The notes beneath the pieces were generated by a model that did no database searches, was not told the DNA's origin, and saw nothing but the letters and a program-made list of their open reading frames with translations. From positions 1-45,483 of the forward strand of contig JAKSKH010000017.1 of the NCBI GenBank assembly GCA_024401855.1: a stretch of DNA of 45,483 bases, given 5' to 3'. Below, piece by piece: positions 15,256-23,618 of the stretch; positions within the stretch are counted from its first letter, which is position 1; every line of letters begins with the position of its first letter. This DNA comes from Bacteroidales bacterium (lineage in GTDB: Bacteria > Bacteroidota > Bacteroidia > Bacteroidales > UBA932). The position numbers and the translations under genes were made by a program.

Positions 15256-15280
15256 GCTGCCGTGCATTCATCACGGCAGC
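15256..15280 (+). terminator. Hairpin after the DUF308 gene
   Basis: GCTGCCGTG (15256-15264) and CACGGCAGC (15272-15280) form a perfect 9-bp stem with a 7-nt loop, 3 bp after the stop codon. There is no T-run, so termination would be weak or the stem protects the 3' end. Confidence 0.5.
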
Positions 15281-15311
15281 ATGTAAACCCCCGGAATCCT
15301 CCATACTGCAT

Positions 15312-15342
15312 TTTGAACCCCGCCGAATAATGGGTATCTTTG
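15312..15342 (+). promoter_or_regulatory. Promoter of the GH92-GH99 gene
   Basis: TTTG (15312-15315), 19 nt and TATCTTTG (15335-15342) form an ideal promoter. Only 5 nt separate the -7 box from ATG 15348, so the mRNA should have almost no leader. Confidence 0.75.
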
Positions 15343-15347
15343 CAGAT

Positions 15348-18300
15348 ATGAAGAGTAACAGATTATCAAGATTCCTCGTCGTTGTTGTTTCTTCCTTGAT
15401 GGCAGCGGCGTGTTGTAACGGTCAGAAAGAACCGGTAGATTACGTAAATCCTTACATAGGGAACATCAGCCATTTGCTGGTCCCTGTTTATCCCACGGTA
15501 AGCCTTCCGCATTCAATGCTAAGGGTTTTCCCTATGCGCAGGCAGGTTACCGACGAATATGTAGATGGACTCCCCCTCATGGTGGTGAGCCATAGAGGCG
15601 GCGCTCCCCTTTACATAGGTTTTCCGGAAACAAAGCTCAATTATGACAACGAGCGCATAACACCATACAGTTACGAAACCGAACTTGCAGAATCCACGGT
15701 TCACTCCAAATTCGCGGCATCGTACCAGTCCGCGATATATGAACTGACTTTCCGCGACGGCAAACCTGTCAGGCTGAGCTTCAACGGCAATGGCGGGGAG
15801 ATGAAGGCCGACGGGAATTCCGTAAGCGGATGGACGTCCTGCGGCAACGGCACCAAGGCATACGTTTATGCCGAGTTCGACTCTGCCCCTGCATCTGCGG
15901 AATCCGTTTCAGCCGGGGTTGTGGAGCTTGTCTTCGATGTTCCGGCATTAAGCATACGCTACGGAGTCTCTTTCATAAGCGCCGAACAGGCCGCGAAGAA
16001 CCTCGCGCGCGAGATAGACGGCTATAACGTCGATGCCCTTATGGCACAAGGCCGCAACATCTGGAATGAGGCTCTCGGCCGCCTTGAAGTGAAGGGCGGA
16101 AGCGAAAACGACCTCACCGTGTTCTATACATCGTACTACCGCACCCTGGAACGTCCCATCTGCATGAGCGAGGACGGACGGTACTGGAGCGGAGAAGACC
16201 GTCAGGTCCACGAAGACGGAGGTACGCCGTACTACACAGATGACTGGCTGTGGGACACCTATCATTCGGCACATCCCCTGCGCACCATCGTGGATCCGTC
16301 TCTGGAAGAAGACATTCTCACCTCATACCTCAGGATGTCCGACGAGAACAGCCACGGCTGGCTCCCCTGCTTCCCCGGCGTTTCCGGTGCGGGAAGAGGA
16401 ATGAACTGCTGTCACACCATCGCAGCCCTCTCAGATGCCGTTGCCAAGGGACTTGACGTTGATGTGGAGAAGGCCGCATCAGCCGCCGCAAAGAGTCTGA
16501 AGACAAGGACTGTGGTGCCCTGGAGCAACAACGAGGCGGGCCTGCTCGATGAATTCTACTGGAAGCACGGATACCTTCCTGCCCTCAGGGATGGTGAGAA
16601 GGAGACGGACCCCAACGTGCACTGGTTCGAGAAGCGCCAGCCCATCCCGGTCACGACAGGTACATCCCTCGACTGTTGGGAGGCTTCCAGGCTCCTCAGG
16701 GCAGCGTTCGACAAGACAGGAAAGAAAGAGTACCTGGACGAATCGGAGTACTTCTTCAAGCACTCCTTCGACTACCGCAACCTCTTCAACAGGAAGACGG
16801 GATTCTTCCACCCGAAAGACAGTGACGGGAAGTTCATCGAACCCTTCGACTACAACTTCCCCGGAGGAATGGGAGCGCGTGAGTACTACGACGAGAACAA
16901 TGCGTGGGTTTATAGATGGGACGTTCAGCATAACGTTTACGACCTTGTTTCTCTGATGGGAGGCGAGCAGAAGTTCGTTGCGCAGCTGGACAGCATGTTC
17001 GCCGAGCCCCTCGGAATGGACAAATATGACTTCTATGCCAAGATGCCCGACCATACCGGAAACGTAGGCCAGTTCTCGATGGGCAACGAGCCCTCACTGC
17101 ACGTTCCGTATCTCTACAACTTCGCGGGAGCGCCCTGGAAGACGCAGAAGCGCGTGCGCCAGATGCTCGACAACTGGTTCCGCAACGACTATATGGGTAT
17201 GCCGGGTGATGAGGACGGAGGAGGGCTTACGTCGTTCGTGGTATTCTCCAGCCTGGGTTTCTTCCCGGTATGCCCCGGAAAAGCGGAATACAGCATAGGA
17301 AGCCCGCTTTTCGAGGACGCAGTCATCCATCTGCCGGGAGGAGGGAAATTCGAGGTGAAGGCCCACGGAGTCTCGAAGGAGAACAAATACATACAGTCCG
17401 CAAAGCTCAACGGAAAGCCATGGAACGAGCCCGCAATAAGTCACAGCGACATTGTTGCCGGCGGTGTTCTGGAGCTTCAGATGGGTCCCCTTCCGAACAA
17501 GGAATGGGGAGTAGGGTCAAATATCAGCTACGATTCATACACCGGACTTGTAATGGCGGGATACCAGGGCTGGTTCCCGGTTAAAGTCGAAGGATGCAAT
17601 CACGCTGTAGGCTATGCCCATCCCGATGGCACATACCAAGTCGACATGCTCCCGGACATGACAGAATACGTCGAGGCTTACACCCTTCCCGGCAAAATGC
17701 CGGACGGCTCGGAACCGAAGGGATTCTCGTCCGCCGACTACAGCACAACGGATCTGCATTTCAGATGGATGAAGGAATACGGACTTGACGGAGTCTTCAT
17801 GCAAAGGTTCATTCCCAACATAGACAATCCGCACTATCTTAAAGTTATGGACAACGCCATGTCCTGCGCCGAACGCTACGACAGGGCCATCTGCATAATG
17901 TATGACCTGACCGGAGGCAAAGAAGGAACCATGGGGGACATACTTCTAAACGACATAGATGCACTTGCCGAGAGATATAATCTGTTCGACCACAAGGCAA
18001 GGCCTTCGTACCTCTGGCACAACGGAAAGCCTCTGGTGGTGGTATGGGGCGTGGGCTTCATCGACAGGGCAGCCTACTTCATGGACGAGGCAGGAAAGAT
18101 CATAGACGGGCTGAAGGAGCGCGGATACAGCGTGATGCTCGGTGTACCCACCTACTGGCGCGAGTTGGTAAGAGATACCCGCCAGGACGAAAGACTGCAC
18201 GAGTACATCCTCAAGTCCGACATTATCATGCCATGGTATGTGGGCAGGTTCACGAACGAGGACTACGATGAGTTCAAGAAGTTGATTCCCGAGGATGTCA

Positions 18301-18644
18301 AGTGGTGCAAGGAACACGGAACAGGCTTCGCAGGAGATGTATGGCCCGGATTCAGCTGGCATAACATGGCCCCCAATGCTGACGATGCAGTCGACAGGAG
18401 GGGCGGCGAATTCTTCCGGAGGCAGATAGACGCCTGCCTGGAAGCAGGATGCGAAAGTATCTACATTTCAATGTTCGATGAGATAAACGAAGGCACAGCC
18501 ATCTTCAAGATAGCCCGTGAAGTGCCTGTTCCCAGACCGCGCGCAGTCTTCGTTCCCCAGGAAGACGGAGTTCCCAATGACATGAACCTCATTATAGCTG
18601 GAGAAACCGCCGCAAGACTGAAAGCCAAACTGATGGAAAGGTAA
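15348..18644 (+). CDS. GH92 alpha-mannosidase fused to a GH99/GH71-like domain, lipoprotein
   Basis: A 1,098-residue exported two-enzyme protein. ATG 15348 gives a lipoprotein signal (LMAAAC, Cys22); an earlier ATG at 15330 would lie within the promoter. Residues about 30-715 are GH92, a calcium-dependent exo-alpha-mannosidase family: DYVNPYIGN, GNEPSLHVPYLYN (about 578), GDEDGGGLTSFVVFSSLGFF (about 620) and IQSAKLNGKPW. From about 728 a second domain begins with AGYQGWF and continues with DMTEYV, STTDLHFRWMKEYGLDGVFM, NGKPLVVVWGVGF and MFDEINEGT (about 1041), matching GH99/GH71-like endo-acting mannosidase folds. The pairing would let one surface protein cut alpha-mannan or high-mannose N-glycans internally and from the ends. 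No SusC/SusD pair is nearby. Confidence 0.88.
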   Translation: MKSNRLSRFLVVVVSSLMAAACCNGQKEPVDYVNPYIGNISHLLVPVYPTVSLPHSMLRVFPMRRQVTDEYVDGLPLMVVSHRGGAPLYIGFPETKLNYDNERITPYSYETELAESTVHSKFAASYQSAIYELTFRDGKPVRLSFNGNGGEMKADGNSVSGWTSCGNGTKAYVYAEFDSAPASAESVSAGVVELVFDVPALSIRYGVSFISAEQAAKNLAREIDGYNVDALMAQGRNIWNEALGRLEVKGGSENDLTVFYTSYYRTLERPICMSEDGRYWSGEDRQVHEDGGTPYYTDDWLWDTYHSAHPLRTIVDPSLEEDILTSYLRMSDENSHGWLPCFPGVSGAGRGMNCCHTIAALSDAVAKGLDVDVEKAASAAAKSLKTRTVVPWSNNEAGLLDEFYWKHGYLPALRDGEKETDPNVHWFEKRQPIPVTTGTSLDCWEASRLLRAAFDKTGKKEYLDESEYFFKHSFDYRNLFNRKTGFFHPKDSDGKFIEPFDYNFPGGMGAREYYDENNAWVYRWDVQHNVYDLVSLMGGEQKFVAQLDSMFAEPLGMDKYDFYAKMPDHTGNVGQFSMGNEPSLHVPYLYNFAGAPWKTQKRVRQMLDNWFRNDYMGMPGDEDGGGLTSFVVFSSLGFFPVCPGKAEYSIGSPLFEDAVIHLPGGGKFEVKAHGVSKENKYIQSAKLNGKPWNEPAISHSDIVAGGVLELQMGPLPNKEWGVGSNISYDSYTGLVMAGYQGWFPVKVEGCNHAVGYAHPDGTYQVDMLPDMTEYVEAYTLPGKMPDGSEPKGFSSADYSTTDLHFRWMKEYGLDGVFMQRFIPNIDNPHYLKVMDNAMSCAERYDRAICIMYDLTGGKEGTMGDILLNDIDALAERYNLFDHKARPSYLWHNGKPLVVVWGVGFIDRAAYFMDEAGKIIDGLKERGYSVMLGVPTYWRELVRDTRQDERLHEYILKSDIIMPWYVGRFTNEDYDEFKKLIPEDVKWCKEHGTGFAGDVWPGFSWHNMAPNADDAVDRRGGEFFRRQIDACLEAGCESIYISMFDEINEGTAIFKIAREVPVPRPRAVFVPQEDGVPNDMNLIIAGETAARLKAKLMER

Positions 18645-18645
18645 A

Positions 18646-18757
18646 AAAGAAATGAGTTGGTACCTCACGGCAACAACTCATACTAACCACATAATTAATA
18701 ACACTAAAACTAATAACCAATAGGTTGACGGCCGAGAACCGGCGCTTACTCAACCCA
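18646..18757 (-). ncRNA. Candidate small RNA with own promoter and terminator
   Basis: On the minus strand an ideal promoter (18762-18792) is followed about 110 nt later by a classic terminator: ATGAGTTG pairs with CAACTCAT (18681-18674 and 18659-18652), followed by TTCTTTTTT. The 5' part can fold into a hairpin, GGTTGA...TCAACC with an inner GCCG/CGGC stem around GTTCT, followed by an AT-rich linker. No convincing coding frame lies inside. It is downstream of dsbD on the same strand and antisense to nothing but the extreme 3' flank of the mannosidase gene. I do not recognise an Rfam family. The 5' end is inferred from promoter spacing. Confidence 0.6.
18652..18681 (-). terminator. Rho-independent terminator of the small RNA
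   Basis: A perfect 8-bp stem (18674-18681 with 18652-18659) with a 14-nt loop, followed on the minus strand by TTCTTTTTT. Confidence 0.75.
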
Positions 18758-18761
18758 CTTG

Positions 18762-18792
18762 CAAAGGTACGAATAAAATATTAATCTGCAAA
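18762..18792 (-). promoter_or_regulatory. Promoter of the small RNA
   Basis: On the minus strand TTTG (18789-18792), 19 nt and TACCTTTG (18762-18769). The -33 box overlaps a perfect inverted repeat of A and T tracts, AAATTTTTTT and AAAAAAATTT around one G (18790-18810), which could act as an UP-like element. Confidence 0.75.
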
Positions 18793-18838
18793 TTTTTTTG
18801 AAAAAAATTTAAAAATTACCTAAGTTATTAGTTTTCAA

Positions 18839-20482
18839 TTATTTGCTATTAAGTAAAAAATTAATAAAGTCTTCAATATCAAGATTGTAGCTGTACGGTC
18901 CTCCAAGGATATTCCCGTCAGCATCCATTATAAAGTAGTTCGGCTGGGAATTGACTCCGAATTCTTTCAGGGAAATATATGAGTTGACCCGTCCGACGTC
19001 CTTTAGAATCTTGCCTGAATCTGTTGTGACCCACTCCGATTCAGGCAATTTTGTCTTGTCGTCCACATACAGTTTGACAACCACGAATTCATCTTCCATC
19101 AGTGCGGAAACTTCCGGATCGGACCATACCCTCAGTTCCATCTCCCTGCAGTTCACGCAACCGTAACCGGTAATGTCAAGAAAAACTCTCTTCCCCTGCT
19201 CCCCTGCCGCCTTGAAGCCTTCCGACAGGCTGGTATATTCCCTGGCACTCCCCTTCTCCAGGGGCATTCCGGCTTCGGTAACATATTTATTTTCCATAGG
19301 AGGAAGATAACCTGAAAGAGCCTTCAAAGGCGCCCCGAACAGCCCTGTAACCAGATAAATGGCGAAAGAGAAGGTTATTATTGCAAGGAAAAGCCTCTTG
19401 ACGCTCACGTATTTGATTTCGTCATCATATTTGAAGCGTATCACTCCAAGCAGATACATTCCCATCAGCATGAAAATCGCAATCCAGACAGAGAGGTACA
19501 CTTCCCTGCCGAGAATCCCCCAATGATAGGTCTGGTCAGCCGTACTGAGGAATTTAAGACCCAATGCCAGCTCCACAAATCCAAGAACGACCTTTACACT
19601 GTTCAGCCACCCTCCGGATTTAGGAAGACGCTTCATCAGTGAAGGGAAAAACGCCAGTATCGAGAAAGGCAGGGCGAATGCAACGCTGAAGGCGAGCATC
19701 GTTATCATAGGCGTCCAGAACTCCCCCTGCGTGCTTTTTATCAGTACAGTACCCACTATCGGTCCCGTGCAGCTGAATGACACCAGAACAAGGGTCAATG
19801 CAAGGAAGAAAATTCCACCGAGGCCCTTCCTGTCACTGTTCCTGTCTGCGCTGTTTGTCCAGCTTCCGGGAAGCGTTATCTCAAAGGCGCCGAAAAAACT
19901 CGCGGCAAACACCATGAATACGACAAAAAAGAGAATATTGGGTATCCAATGTGTCGAAAGCCAGTTGAAGATATCGGCTGTAACGCCTTCTCCCCCAACC
20001 AGCCGGGTAATGCCGATAATGAGGCATATCGGGACTGTATAGAGCAGGACTATGAACAGGCCGTACATCAAGGCCTTCAACCGCCCGCTCCGCCCCTGAT
20101 CGCCTCCTTTGAGGAAAAACGAAACGGTCATTGGAACCATTGGAAAGACACAGGGAGTCAGCAGCATTGCCAGGCCCCATAAAACCGCTTCCAGGATCAG
20201 GCCCCAGACACTGCCACCTGAGGAACTTTCGTCAGAAACAGGAACCTCCTTCTTTTCAACAACAGAGGGAAACTCCTTTTTCAATGACAGGTCAAATTCG
20301 TAATCTTCAGGGGTATGACACGCGTTTCCGGCACAGGCGACAGAAGTCACCGTGCCGGAAACATGGTCAACACCGCTTTCCGGAGTACCGGTAAGCACTA
20401 TCTTTCCATCCTGAACATCTGACTGCCAATCAACGAACGGCTGCGCCTGCAGCGCAAGAAACAACAGCAAACCGGCAATCAT
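18839..20482 (-). CDS. dsbD: DsbD-like thiol:disulfide interchange protein
   Basis: A 547-residue protein carrying electrons from the cytoplasm across the inner membrane to periplasmic thiol proteins. Order: signal-like start (MIAGLLLFLALQAQ), a short periplasmic part with Cys50 and Cys55, a transmembrane DsbD domain of about eight helices with the redox pair Cys111 (LLTPCVFPM) and Cys238 (SFSCTGP), and a thioredoxin domain with GCVNC (Cys442, Cys445). The N-terminal domain is much smaller than in E. coli DsbD, as is usual in Bacteroidetes. It starts 8 bp after rny on the same strand and is likely co-transcribed. A small RNA unit follows its stop. Confidence 0.88.
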   Translation of the reverse strand: MIAGLLLFLALQAQPFVDWQSDVQDGKIVLTGTPESGVDHVSGTVTSVACAGNACHTPEDYEFDLSLKKEFPSVVEKKEVPVSDESSSGGSVWGLILEAVLWGLAMLLTPCVFPMVPMTVSFFLKGGDQGRSGRLKALMYGLFIVLLYTVPICLIIGITRLVGGEGVTADIFNWLSTHWIPNILFFVVFMVFAASFFGAFEITLPGSWTNSADRNSDRKGLGGIFFLALTLVLVSFSCTGPIVGTVLIKSTQGEFWTPMITMLAFSVAFALPFSILAFFPSLMKRLPKSGGWLNSVKVVLGFVELALGLKFLSTADQTYHWGILGREVYLSVWIAIFMLMGMYLLGVIRFKYDDEIKYVSVKRLFLAIITFSFAIYLVTGLFGAPLKALSGYLPPMENKYVTEAGMPLEKGSAREYTSLSEGFKAAGEQGKRVFLDITGYGCVNCREMELRVWSDPEVSALMEDEFVVVKLYVDDKTKLPESEWVTTDSGKILKDVGRVNSYISLKEFGVNSQPNYFIMDADGNILGGPYSYNLDIEDFINFLLNSK

Positions 20483-20490
20483 TTCCAGAA

Positions 20491-22026
20491 TTATTTAGCG
20501 ATTGCAACAGAACGGGTCTCTCTGATGACGGTAATCTTCACCTGTCCAGGATATGTCATCTCATCCTGGATACGCTGAGCGATATCAGTGCTCAGATGAG
20601 CGGCCTGCTCGTCGCTTACCTCCTCGGCACCGACAATCACACGAAGTTCACGGCCGGCCTGGATGGCATAGGACTTTGTAACTCCGGGATAAGAAGAAGC
20701 GAGGTCCTCCATGCCCTTGAGCCTCTTGATATAGCTCTCGATAACTTCCCTGCGGGCACCGGGACGGGCTCCTGATATTGCGTCACCAACAAGAACGAGA
20801 GGTGAATAGATTGATGTCATCTCCATTTCCTCGTGGTGGGATCCTACTGCATTGCATATTTCAGGACGCTCCTTGTACTGTTCTGCAAGCTTTGCTCCAA
20901 GCAGGGCGTGAGGAAGTTCGGAATCCTCCGTGCTGACCTTTCCGATATCGTGAAGCAGACCGGCGCGCTTTGCAACCTTGGGATTCAGACCGAGTTCGGC
21001 CGCCATGATGGAACAGATGTTTGCAACTTCCCTGGAGTGCTGAAGAAGATTCTGACCGTAGGAACTCCTGTACTTCATCCTTCCTATGAGCTTTACGAGT
21101 TCCATGTTCAGTCCATGGATACCAAGATCTATGCAGGTTCTCTTTCCGGTTTCAAGTATTTCATCCTCAAGCTGTTTGCTTACCTTTGCAACAACTTCCT
21201 CAATTCTTGCGGGATGAATTCGCCCGTCAACCACGAGCTGATGGAGAGAAAGCCTTGCCACCTCCCTGCGGACAGGATCGAACGCGGAAAGAAGTATTGC
21301 GTCCGGAGTGTCGTCCACTACGATCTCAACCCCTGTTGCAGCCTCGAGAGCACGAATGTTGCGTCCTTCACGCCCGATGATGCGGCCCTTGACCTCATCG
21401 TTGTCTATCGGGAATGTAGTCACCGCATTTTCAATGGCAGTCTCTGTAGCCGTACGCTGGATAGTGTTTATGACAATGCGTTTAGCCTCCTTGGCAGCAT
21501 TCATCCTGGCTTCATCCATTGTGTCATTGATATAAGCCTGGGCCTCAGTCCTGGCCTGAGCCTTCATATTCTCGACAAGCGTGTTCTTCGCTTCCTCCGC
21601 ACTCATTCCGGCAACGGATTCAAGTTCCTTGTTGACCTGCAACGTAAGCCGTTCACATTCCTCCAACTTGTTTGTCAACTGCACTTTCTGCGCATTCAAC
21701 TGGCCTTTGAGGGAATCCAGGTCATGCTGGCGCTTCCCAAGTTCACTTGCCTGCTGATTAAGTTGCCCCTCCCTGCTGCGTATATTGTTTTCACGGTCGC
21801 GCAGTTCGTTGTTCTTTCCGTTCACATAATTCTCGTGCTCGCTTTTAAGCTGCAGGAACTTTTCCTTGGCCTGGAGAATCTTTTCCTGCTTGAGATTTTC
21901 AGCCTCAAGCTTCGCCTTCTGGATAATGGCGTCCGCATGTCCCTTGGAAGATGCCTTGGATGCCAGAATATATATCGTCAGAGCGATTGCAGCACCTCCC
22001 AATGCTGCCAACATATAAAATAACAT
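20491..22026 (-). CDS. rny: Ribonuclease Y
   Basis: A 511-residue endoribonuclease that starts decay of many mRNAs at the membrane. All parts are present: N-terminal membrane helix (residues 3-22), a long charged coiled coil (about 25-200), a KH RNA-binding domain with [15 protein letters not shown] (GREG 218-221), and an HD catalytic domain with HSREV, LLHDIGK (His359-Asp360) and GSHHEE. Length matches the family. It follows the zapB-zapA-6S unit after a terminator, so it probably has its own promoter in the AT-rich 35 bp upstream, though no clear TAnnTTTG was seen. Confidence 0.96.
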   Translation of the reverse strand: MLFYMLAALGGAAIALTIYILASKASSKGHADAIIQKAKLEAENLKQEKILQAKEKFLQLKSEHENYVNGKNNELRDRENNIRSREGQLNQQASELGKRQHDLDSLKGQLNAQKVQLTNKLEECERLTLQVNKELESVAGMSAEEAKNTLVENMKAQARTEAQAYINDTMDEARMNAAKEAKRIVINTIQRTATETAIENAVTTFPIDNDEVKGRIIGREGRNIRALEAATGVEIVVDDTPDAILLSAFDPVRREVARLSLHQLVVDGRIHPARIEEVVAKVSKQLEDEILETGKRTCIDLGIHGLNMELVKLIGRMKYRSSYGQNLLQHSREVANICSIMAAELGLNPKVAKRAGLLHDIGKVSTEDSELPHALLGAKLAEQYKERPEICNAVGSHHEEMEMTSIYSPLVLVGDAISGARPGARREVIESYIKRLKGMEDLASSYPGVTKSYAIQAGRELRVIVGAEEVSDEQAAHLSTDIAQRIQDEMTYPGQVKITVIRETRSVAIAK

Positions 22027-22060
22027 AACTAAAATTTAAAAATAAATAAATATAAAAATA

Positions 22061-22092
22061 AACAGTATCCACCTTCAATAGCAGATACTGTT
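22061..22092 (-). terminator. Terminator after the zapA / 6S RNA unit
   Basis: GATACTGTT (22084-22092) and AACAGTATC (22061-22069) form a perfect 9-bp stem; the minus strand continues with TATTTTTATATTTATT. It separates the zap unit from rny. Confidence 0.75.
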
Positions 22093-22103
22093 GAAATTAT
22101 TAA

Positions 22104-22254
22104 AGCCGTCAGCCGGAAATTCAGAAAAAAACTCCTGTTAAAGTTTTGGGCTCCGCCCCGTATCAGGCTTCCTGTCCGGCAGGCCTGCCTTTCTCGGTTC
22201 GAGTTGACCCGGTTCCGAAGAACTTGTTGTTTTCAGAAGATGGGCCTGACGGCT
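22104..22254 (-). ncRNA. ssrS: Probable 6S RNA
   Basis: The 200-bp space between zapA and rny can fold as one closed RNA on the minus strand: AGCCGTCAG (22254-22246) pairs perfectly with CTGACGGCT (22112-22104). Inside are GTTC-TTCG-GAAC, CTCG-AAC-CGAG and GGCAGGCCTGCC stems. The position directly after zapA is that of 6S RNA in many bacteria; 6S binds and restrains housekeeping RNA polymerase in stationary phase. The 5' stem overlaps the zapA stop codon, so the RNA would be processed from the zapA transcript. The assignment rests on synteny and the long closing stem, not on a sequence model; an inner AGTTTTTTT run is unusual. Confidence 0.55.
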
Positions 22255-22543
22255 AATTTCCAGTTTTATCCTTAAGATAATTATCTATCTCGCTCTTCAA
22301 GGACAATGCCTCTTCATGGATCGAAGAAACCTTGTCCTGATTCATAATCTTGCTGACAGTTTCATTCAAAGCTACAAATGCCATCTTGTCTTCCGTATTC
22401 CTGTCCGGGAACTTCTCGTCATACTTGGCCATCAACTTGTTAATCTCTTCGGAAGCCAGACGCATATACCTCTCCATCTCAGGTGTGGAAGCCTTGAGAG
22501 AATAGTCCTTACCGGCAATCTTCAGTGTAATGTTCTGTCCCAT
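22253..22543 (-). CDS. zapA: Cell division protein ZapA
   Basis: A 96-residue protein that crosslinks FtsZ filaments at the division site. It has the short N-terminal sheet (MGQNITLKIAGKDYSLKAS), the PEMERYMRLASEEINKLM helix and a long C-terminal coiled coil. The ATG at 22543 shares one base with the stop of the upstream zapB-like gene (TGATG); a GTG at 22567 would give a longer overlap and is less likely. A probable 6S RNA follows immediately. Confidence 0.88.
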   Translation of the reverse strand: MGQNITLKIAGKDYSLKASTPEMERYMRLASEEINKLMAKYDEKFPDRNTEDKMAFVALNETVSKIMNQDKVSSIHEEALSLKSEIDNYLKDKTGN

Positions 22544-22812
22544 CAGTTTTGAAGAAGCTTGATGCACTTGTCAATCTCTTTTATAAGTTTTTCCACACGC
22601 TCCTTTGCCTGAACGTTGTCTCCACAAGCGGTAAAAGCGTTTGAAAGAGCAAGATTGTCTATCTTAAGGTTCAATTCAGTTATCTGCTCCTTATACTGCC
22701 TGTTCTGTTCTTCGCTTTCAGAAAGTTTCAAAGACAGGGCGTCCGCCCTCTCCTTCTCCATCTCATACAAGGCTATGAGCCTGGTAACAGACGTTTTAAC
22801 TTCTTCTAGCAT
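22543..22812 (-). CDS. ZapB-like coiled-coil protein
   Basis: An 89-residue, highly charged, almost wholly coiled-coil protein starting at ATG 22812 (MLEEVKTSVTRLIALYEMEK). It carries heptad-like spacing through ADALSLKLSESEEQNRQYK and ends with a second helix, KERVEKLIKEIDKCIKLL. Size, composition and its place directly before zapA suggest a ZapB-like partner in Z-ring bundling, but such simple coiled coils cannot be assigned firmly. It is the first gene after the promoter at 22837-22867. Confidence 0.65.
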   Translation of the reverse strand: MLEEVKTSVTRLIALYEMEKERADALSLKLSESEEQNRQYKEQITELNLKIDNLALSNAFTACGDNVQAKERVEKLIKEIDKCIKLLQN

Positions 22813-22836
22813 ATAAAACAAACAATATAATCAGAG

Positions 22837-22867
22837 CAAATGTAATAAAAATATCGAAAGAATCAAA
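22837..22867 (-). promoter_or_regulatory. Promoter of the zapB-zapA-6S unit
   Basis: On the minus strand TTTG (22864-22867), 19 nt and TACATTTG (22837-22844), 24 nt before the zapB-like start. Confidence 0.75.
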
Positions 22868-22874
22868 GCGTGCC

Positions 22875-23618
22875 TCAGTCGACTTTACCGACAAAAGTCT
22901 CACAAATATGCCGGTAACTCTCAAGTGTTCCTATGTCGTATCGGCTGCCGGGCATTTCCATAGCATAAACCGGAGATACAGAGCACAGCCAGGCCACAAA
23001 ACTGCCCGGAGCATCTGTTCCGCACCCCTCTTCTATTCCTTTGGGAATCAACTCCATATCTGATTCTTTATAAAAATAGAAAGGAGGACAGCACCAATGC
23101 GATTGCGGAACGGAGGGTTTTTCCTCCATAGAGATTATCCTGTCCGAACCATCAATGGAAAGGACGCCGCATTTTTTCAGTTTTTCAATATTCTGTTCGT
23201 AATATCTCATTACACAGGATGCATTCCTTTCCTTCGCATATCTGATGAAATCACACAGACTGAAATCGAGCAGATTGTCTCCGGCAAGAATAAGGAGATC
23301 ATCTTTGATTCCAAGTGATTCCACTGCAAAATGTATGTCTTTTACAGCTCCCAGCCTTGTTTCATTAGTTGAAGTTCCGTCATCAACGACGGTTATCTTG
23401 ATTGAAGACGAAGAACTGCCGGCCCAGTTCCTGAAATGAGCCGAGAATTTATGGTTGGAGACTATTACAAACTCATCAACCTCACCGGAACGTCCGATAT
23501 CGTCAATAAGCCAGTCAACAATGGTCTTTCCACCTACCTTCAAAAGAGGTTTTGGAAAATTCTCCGTGAGAGGATACAGGCGGGTCGCATATCCGGCCGC
23601 AAGGATCAGGCATTTCAT
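22875..23618 (-). CDS. Sugar-phosphate nucleotidyltransferase
   Basis: A 247-residue NTP_transferase enzyme that joins a sugar 1-phosphate to a nucleotide. The N-terminal nucleotide-binding motif is LAAGYATRLYPLTENFPKPL, followed by DDLLILAGDNLLDF (metal-binding Asp) and ISMEEKPSVP. Its start overlaps the stop of the kinase gene by 4 bp (ATGA), so kinase and transferase are made together and probably act in sequence: sugar to sugar-1-phosphate to NDP-sugar. The sugar is uncertain; the kinase motif hints at a uronic acid. It is short compared with UTP-glucose-1-phosphate enzymes and lacks a C-terminal beta-helix. Confidence 0.82.
   Translation of the reverse strand: MKCLILAAGYATRLYPLTENFPKPLLKVGGKTIVDWLIDDIGRSGEVDEFVIVSNHKFSAHFRNWAGSSSSSIKITVVDDGTSTNETRLGAVKDIHFAVESLGIKDDLLILAGDNLLDFSLCDFIRYAKERNASCVMRYYEQNIEKLKKCGVLSIDGSDRIISMEEKPSVPQSHWCCPPFYFYKESDMELIPKGIEEGCGTDAPGSFVAWLCSVSPVYAMEMPGSRYDIGTLESYRHICETFVGKVD

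Noticed and set aside
15256-15280. Strong terminator after the DUF308 gene
   Set aside because: The stem is perfect but lacks a T-run, so I list it only as a weak terminator.
20833-22023. A 396-codon open frame on the plus strand
   Set aside because: Antisense to rny, which has every expected domain; the opposite product is Cys/Leu-rich and family-less.
22160-22245. Possible tRNA or SRP RNA, from a GGTTCGAGT stretch and nearby stems between zapA and rny
   Set aside because: No acceptor or anticodon arm can be formed and the SRP GGAAG loop context is absent; the region fits a longer closed RNA better.
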